DNA of 7,820 bases from NCBI GenBank assembly GCA_900767685.1, contig CAAGAB010000118.1:1-7820 (forward strand), given 5' to 3'. Position 1 is the stretch's first letter. The number at the start of each line of letters is the position of its first letter. The translations under genes and the position numbers were made by a program. This document shows, piece by piece, positions 5,430 to 7,820 of this stretch. The notes beneath the pieces were generated by a model. It saw only the letters and a program-made list of their open reading frames with translations. It searched no databases and was not told the origin of the DNA. The stretch comes from an uncultured Coprococcus sp. Lineage in GTDB: Bacteria > Bacillota_A > Clostridia > Lachnospirales > Lachnospiraceae.

Positions 5430-5954
5430 TTATTTCTCCCACTCCTGCCATGGGACAAGAAAGCCTGTCTCCTCGAGTTTCTGCTCTATAGTGTCCAGTA
5501 TCTCTTCACTAGGAGCCTCTATCAGATGGTAATGATATCCGTTCGTAGCATTTCCAAGCAGGGACGACTGGCTGTTTTCCAATTTTTTCATAAATTTTGC
5601 CACGTCGTATCTGGAAGCAATATTCATCTTTGCAGTAACACGATTGTACACTGTATGACTTATACTTACATTCTTTACAACACCGCCATAATCAACTATG
5701 ATCGTAAGTTCTTCCTCAGTCCTGTCATAACCGTGTTTTACTTTAAACTCTCTTTGACATTTTGATTCATTCTTGTATATATAACCCCTGTTAGTTGCAA
5801 TTATGCCATCATCAGCTGCCCTGATCACTGCAATGTCCTGCACTATTATCTGTCTGCTGACATCAAATTCTGACGCAAGCTTATTTGCCGGAACAGGAAC
5901 ATCTGAATTCTTCACAATGTCAAGTATCCTTTCCCTTCTCTCTTTTGCCTTCAC
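5430..5954 (-). CDS. niaR: NiaR-type niacin-responsive transcriptional repressor (HTH plus 3H domain)
   Basis: A 174-residue protein if started at GTG. Residues about 5-55 form a winged helix-turn-helix (HTH_11 type; ANKLASEFDVSRQIIVQDIAVIR). Residues about 70-170 form the 3H domain with the histidines that name it: H74 (KHGYDR), H100 (ISHTVYN) and the pair H141/H143 (GYHYHLIEA), plus E82. NiaR proteins bind a divalent metal through such His/Glu residues and repress NAD synthesis and niacin uptake genes when nicotinate is present. The GTG at 5952-5954 is chosen because GGAGG (5961-5965) sits 6 nt upstream; an ATG at 5967-5969 would place that GGAGG inside codons 2-4. With GTG, the gene starts 1 nt after the nadC stop. 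Its place between nadC and nadA implies feedback on its own synthesis. The operator, expected before nadB, is outside the window. Confidence 0.93.
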   Translation of the reverse strand: MKAKERRERILDIVKNSDVPVPANKLASEFDVSRQIIVQDIAVIRAADDGIIATNRGYIYKNESKCQREFKVKHGYDRTEEELTIIVDYGGVVKNVSISHTVYNRVTAKMNIASRYDVAKFMKKLENSQSSLLGNATNGYHYHLIEAPSEEILDTIEQKLEETGFLVPWQEWEK

Positions 5955-5955
5955 T

Positions 5956-6810
5956 TTATTCCTCCGCATGAAGATTTTTCATCGATATATCCATTATAGG
6001 TGAGCTGTGGGTAAGCGCACCGCTTGATATATAATCCACTCCCAATGATATCAGTCTCTCTATGTTCTCTTTTGTAACATTACCTGAACATTCTGTCTCC
6101 GCACGTCCATCGATCAAATCGATCGCAGCCCTCATCTGATCCGTTGTCATATTGTCAAGCATAATGATATCAGCTCCCGCTTCAACAGCCTCTTTTACCT
6201 GATCCAGTGTCTCAACTTCAACCTCTATCTTGCGGACAAATGGTGCATACTCCTTTGCCATTCTCACTGCATTGGTTATACTTCCCGCAGCGCCTATATG
6301 ATTATCCTTAAGTAATACTCCATCCGACAAATTGTATCTATGATTGCTGCCTCCGCCGACTCTGACTGCATACTTCTCAAATATACGGCAATTAGGTGTA
6401 GTCTTTCTGGTATCCAGCAGAGTAGTCTTGCTTCCTTTAAGAAGTTCTGCAACCTCATGGGTATATGTAGCTATACCACTCATACGCTGCAGGTAATTAA
6501 GCGCAACCCTCTCTCCAGAGAGAAGAACCCTGATATCACCAGTCACAACTCCCATAAGCTGGCCAGCCTTCACCTCATCGCCATCTTTGCAGAAGAACTC
6601 AACCTCAGTGCTGTCATCTAAGAGTGTAAATACTCTTGCATATACATCAAGTCCTGCAATGATTCCATCCTGCTTGCATATCAGGTCGACTTTTCCTTTC
6701 TGTGCCTTTGGCATCACCGCATTTGTGGATACATCCTCACTTGTGATATCCTCCTGTAAAGCCATCATTATAAGCTTGTCCGCATTCAATTTCATTGTTA
6801 TCTGATTCAT
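5956..6810 (-). CDS. nadC: Nicotinate-nucleotide pyrophosphorylase (carboxylating) NadC
   Basis: A 284-residue protein of normal NadC length. It converts quinolinate and phosphoribosyl pyrophosphate into nicotinate mononucleotide with loss of CO2. The N-terminal open-faced sandwich (about 10-110) includes GERVALNYLQRMSGIAT (99-115). The barrel domain carries LLDTRKTTPNCR (131-142), GGGSNHRYNLSDGVLLKDNHI (152-172), IEVEVE and ADIIMLDNM, and ends with VDYISSGALTH. Together these show the Arg, Lys, His, Glu and Asp residues used for quinolinate and PRPP binding. The usual TTPGLR motif reads TTPNCR here, a mild variant. The ATG at 6808-6810 is preceded by AGAGG with about 6 nt spacing and starts 2 nt after the nadB stop, so translation is probably coupled. 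Assignment is essentially certain. Confidence 0.97.
   Translation of the reverse strand: MNQITMKLNADKLIMMALQEDITSEDVSTNAVMPKAQKGKVDLICKQDGIIAGLDVYARVFTLLDDSTEVEFFCKDGDEVKAGQLMGVVTGDIRVLLSGERVALNYLQRMSGIATYTHEVAELLKGSKTTLLDTRKTTPNCRIFEKYAVRVGGGSNHRYNLSDGVLLKDNHIGAAGSITNAVRMAKEYAPFVRKIEVEVETLDQVKEAVEAGADIIMLDNMTTDQMRAAIDLIDGRAETECSGNVTKENIERLISLGVDYISSGALTHSSPIMDISMKNLHAEE
5961..5965 (-). promoter_or_regulatory. Ribosome binding site deciding the niaR GTG start
   Basis: GGAGG on the minus strand, inside the last codons of nadC and 6 nt before GTG (5952-5954). No comparable site precedes the in-frame ATG at 5967-5969, supporting the shorter product. Confidence 0.75.
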
Positions 6811-6812
6811 TC

Positions 6813-7820
6813 TCAGCCTCTTCTTTCCGTTTCTGTCAAAACTATATTCTTATATTCTCTAAACAAACCATCTATATCTTCATATTCAGACAGATCTATG
6901 TTGTCTTCTCCACAGCCTCTATGCTCTCTACTGAACATTATATCATCTGCCGCCCTCTGTGCAAATACAAGCGACTCAAGTAACGAATTGCTTGCCAGTC
7001 TGTTTCTGCCATGCACTCCATTACATCCGGCTTCTCCTACCGCGTACAATCCTTCCATGGATGTTCTTCCGGCGAGATCTGCCTTCACTCCGCCCATGTG
7101 GTAATGCTGAGCCGGCACAACCGGTATCGGTTCAACAAGCACATCATACCCCTCATCCTTGCACTGCTTGTATATATGTGGAAAATGCTGCAAGATCACA
7201 TCTCTTCCAAGCGGTCTCAGATCTTCCCATACATGCTCCGTTCCATCTATCTCCATCTGTTTCCATATTGCATGGCTGACTACATCACGAGGCTGCAGTT
7301 CATCTGTAAATCTTTCGCCCGCCTTGTTAAGAAGCCATGCGCCTTCGCCTCTCACAGATTCAGATATCAGAAACCTTCTTCCTTTATTCCGGCTAAACAG
7401 TGTCGTCGGGTGGATCTGCACATAATTCAGATTCTCCACCTCTACTCCATGTTTTAAGGCAATTGCTATGGCATCACCTGTTATATGGGCAAAATTCGTT
7501 GAGTTCTTATATATGCCTCCGATTCCACCACACGCCAATACAACGTTGTTGGATCTAAGTATGCTTATGTTCTTCTCATCATCAGCTATAACTACTCCAC
7601 CACAGGCATTGTCATTGCAGATGATGTCGAGCATAGTCGTATACTCATATATCTCGATATTGGATTTCTTCTTTGCACATTCCAGCAAAGTGGATGTAAT
7701 CTCTTTGCCTGTAATATCCTCATGGAACAATATTCTTGGCTGGCTGTGAGCTCCCTCCTTGGTGAAGGCAAGCTTTCCGCTCTCATCTCTCTCAAATCTA
7801 ACTCCAAGCCTTATCAATTC
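6813..7820 (-). CDS. nadB: L-aspartate oxidase NadB (5' part outside window)
   Basis: The reading frame is open to the right edge, where it reads ELIRLGVRF, an internal segment; roughly the first 110 residues, including the FAD dinucleotide-binding GxGxxG, lie outside. A TTG at 7815-7817 is not the start. NadB oxidises L-aspartate to iminoaspartate with FAD and passes it to NadA. Family motifs in order are SQPRIL, ACGGIGGIYKNST, TGDAIAIA, QIHPT, SESVRGEGA, GERFTDELQPRDVV with its Arg, HYHMGG with its His, and EAGCNGVHGRNRLASNSLLE. After this last FAD-contact motif only about 53 residues remain before TGA. The C-terminal helical domain of enterobacterial-type NadB is therefore largely absent, and the whole protein would be about 450 residues, as in other short clostridial NadB proteins as I recall them. 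It is the most upstream nad gene seen. Confidence 0.96.
   Translation of the reverse strand, partial: ELIRLGVRFERDESGKLAFTKEGAHSQPRILFHEDITGKEITSTLLECAKKKSNIEIYEYTTMLDIICNDNACGGVVIADDEKNISILRSNNVVLACGGIGGIYKNSTNFAHITGDAIAIALKHGVEVENLNYVQIHPTTLFSRNKGRRFLISESVRGEGAWLLNKAGERFTDELQPRDVVSHAIWKQMEIDGTEHVWEDLRPLGRDVILQHFPHIYKQCKDEGYDVLVEPIPVVPAQHYHMGGVKADLAGRTSMEGLYAVGEAGCNGVHGRNRLASNSLLESLVFAQRAADDIMFSREHRGCGEDNIDLSEYEDIDGLFREYKNIVLTETERRG

Noticed and set aside
7011..7457. Open frame of 148 codons on the plus strand within nadB
   Set aside because: It is antisense to conserved NadB motifs; Cys/His/Ser-rich composition typical of a shadow frame.
7815..7817. TTG as the nadB start
   Set aside because: The frame continues upstream to the window edge, and the N-terminal FAD-binding part of NadB must lie beyond it; TTG encodes Leu in a conserved segment.
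1..7820. A novel defence, mobile or biosynthetic system
   Set aside because: All intact genes belong to recognised families with ordinary metabolic or regulatory roles; no nuclease, toxin, transposase, integrase or reverse transcriptase was seen on either strand.

Overview
The window looks like a chromosomal segment of a low-to-mid GC Clostridia member, most likely Lachnospiraceae (Butyrivibrio, Coprococcus or Roseburia-like). The evidence is strong AGGAGG ribosome sites, an AT-rich third position, a PadR/HAAS/DUF4097 operon, a clostridial nad operon and a GC-rich GGGGAC/GTCCCC intergenic repeat. The genus call is inference only. Every gene I can support is on the minus strand, so transcription runs from high to low coordinates. 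I saw no tRNA, rRNA, CRISPR array or transposase gene.

From right to left: (1) An NAD biosynthesis operon, nadB (5' end outside the window), nadC, niaR and nadA, spans 7820-4490 with gaps of 2, 1 and 25 nt. It makes nicotinate mononucleotide from aspartate and dihydroxyacetone phosphate. The niacin-sensing repressor NiaR is encoded inside the operon. (2) Downstream of nadA lies a 78-codon remnant of a GH42 beta-galactosidase. It keeps its start codon and ribosome site but stops where the barrel domain should continue, next to a perfect 16-bp terminator hairpin. (3) An aldose-1-epimerase-like (LacX/GalM) gene has its own putative promoter and terminator. (4) A short intergenic region holds the epimerase terminator, a REP-like palindromic element, and a near-consensus promoter overlapped by an inverted repeat. 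(5) That promoter drives padR - HAAS/DUF1700 membrane protein - DUF4097 'SGD-repeat' protein, a tightly coupled envelope-associated operon. (6) Last comes a PrsW-family intramembrane protease gene, whose C-terminus carries 13-residue Gly/Gln/Pro/Tyr repeats encoded by 39-bp tandem repeats running off the left edge.

The nad genes form one metabolic unit. The epimerase and the broken beta-galactosidase look like the residue of a former galactoside-use locus. The PadR operon and PrsW may both concern envelope sensing, but only their proximity suggests this. I do not see a clear undescribed system. The points most worth checking are the truncated GH42 gene at its terminator, the REP-like element, the repeat tail on PrsW, and niaR inside the operon. 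Three start codons are placed by ribosome-site spacing: a GTG for niaR, and the second of two nearby ATGs for both the HAAS gene and the epimerase.
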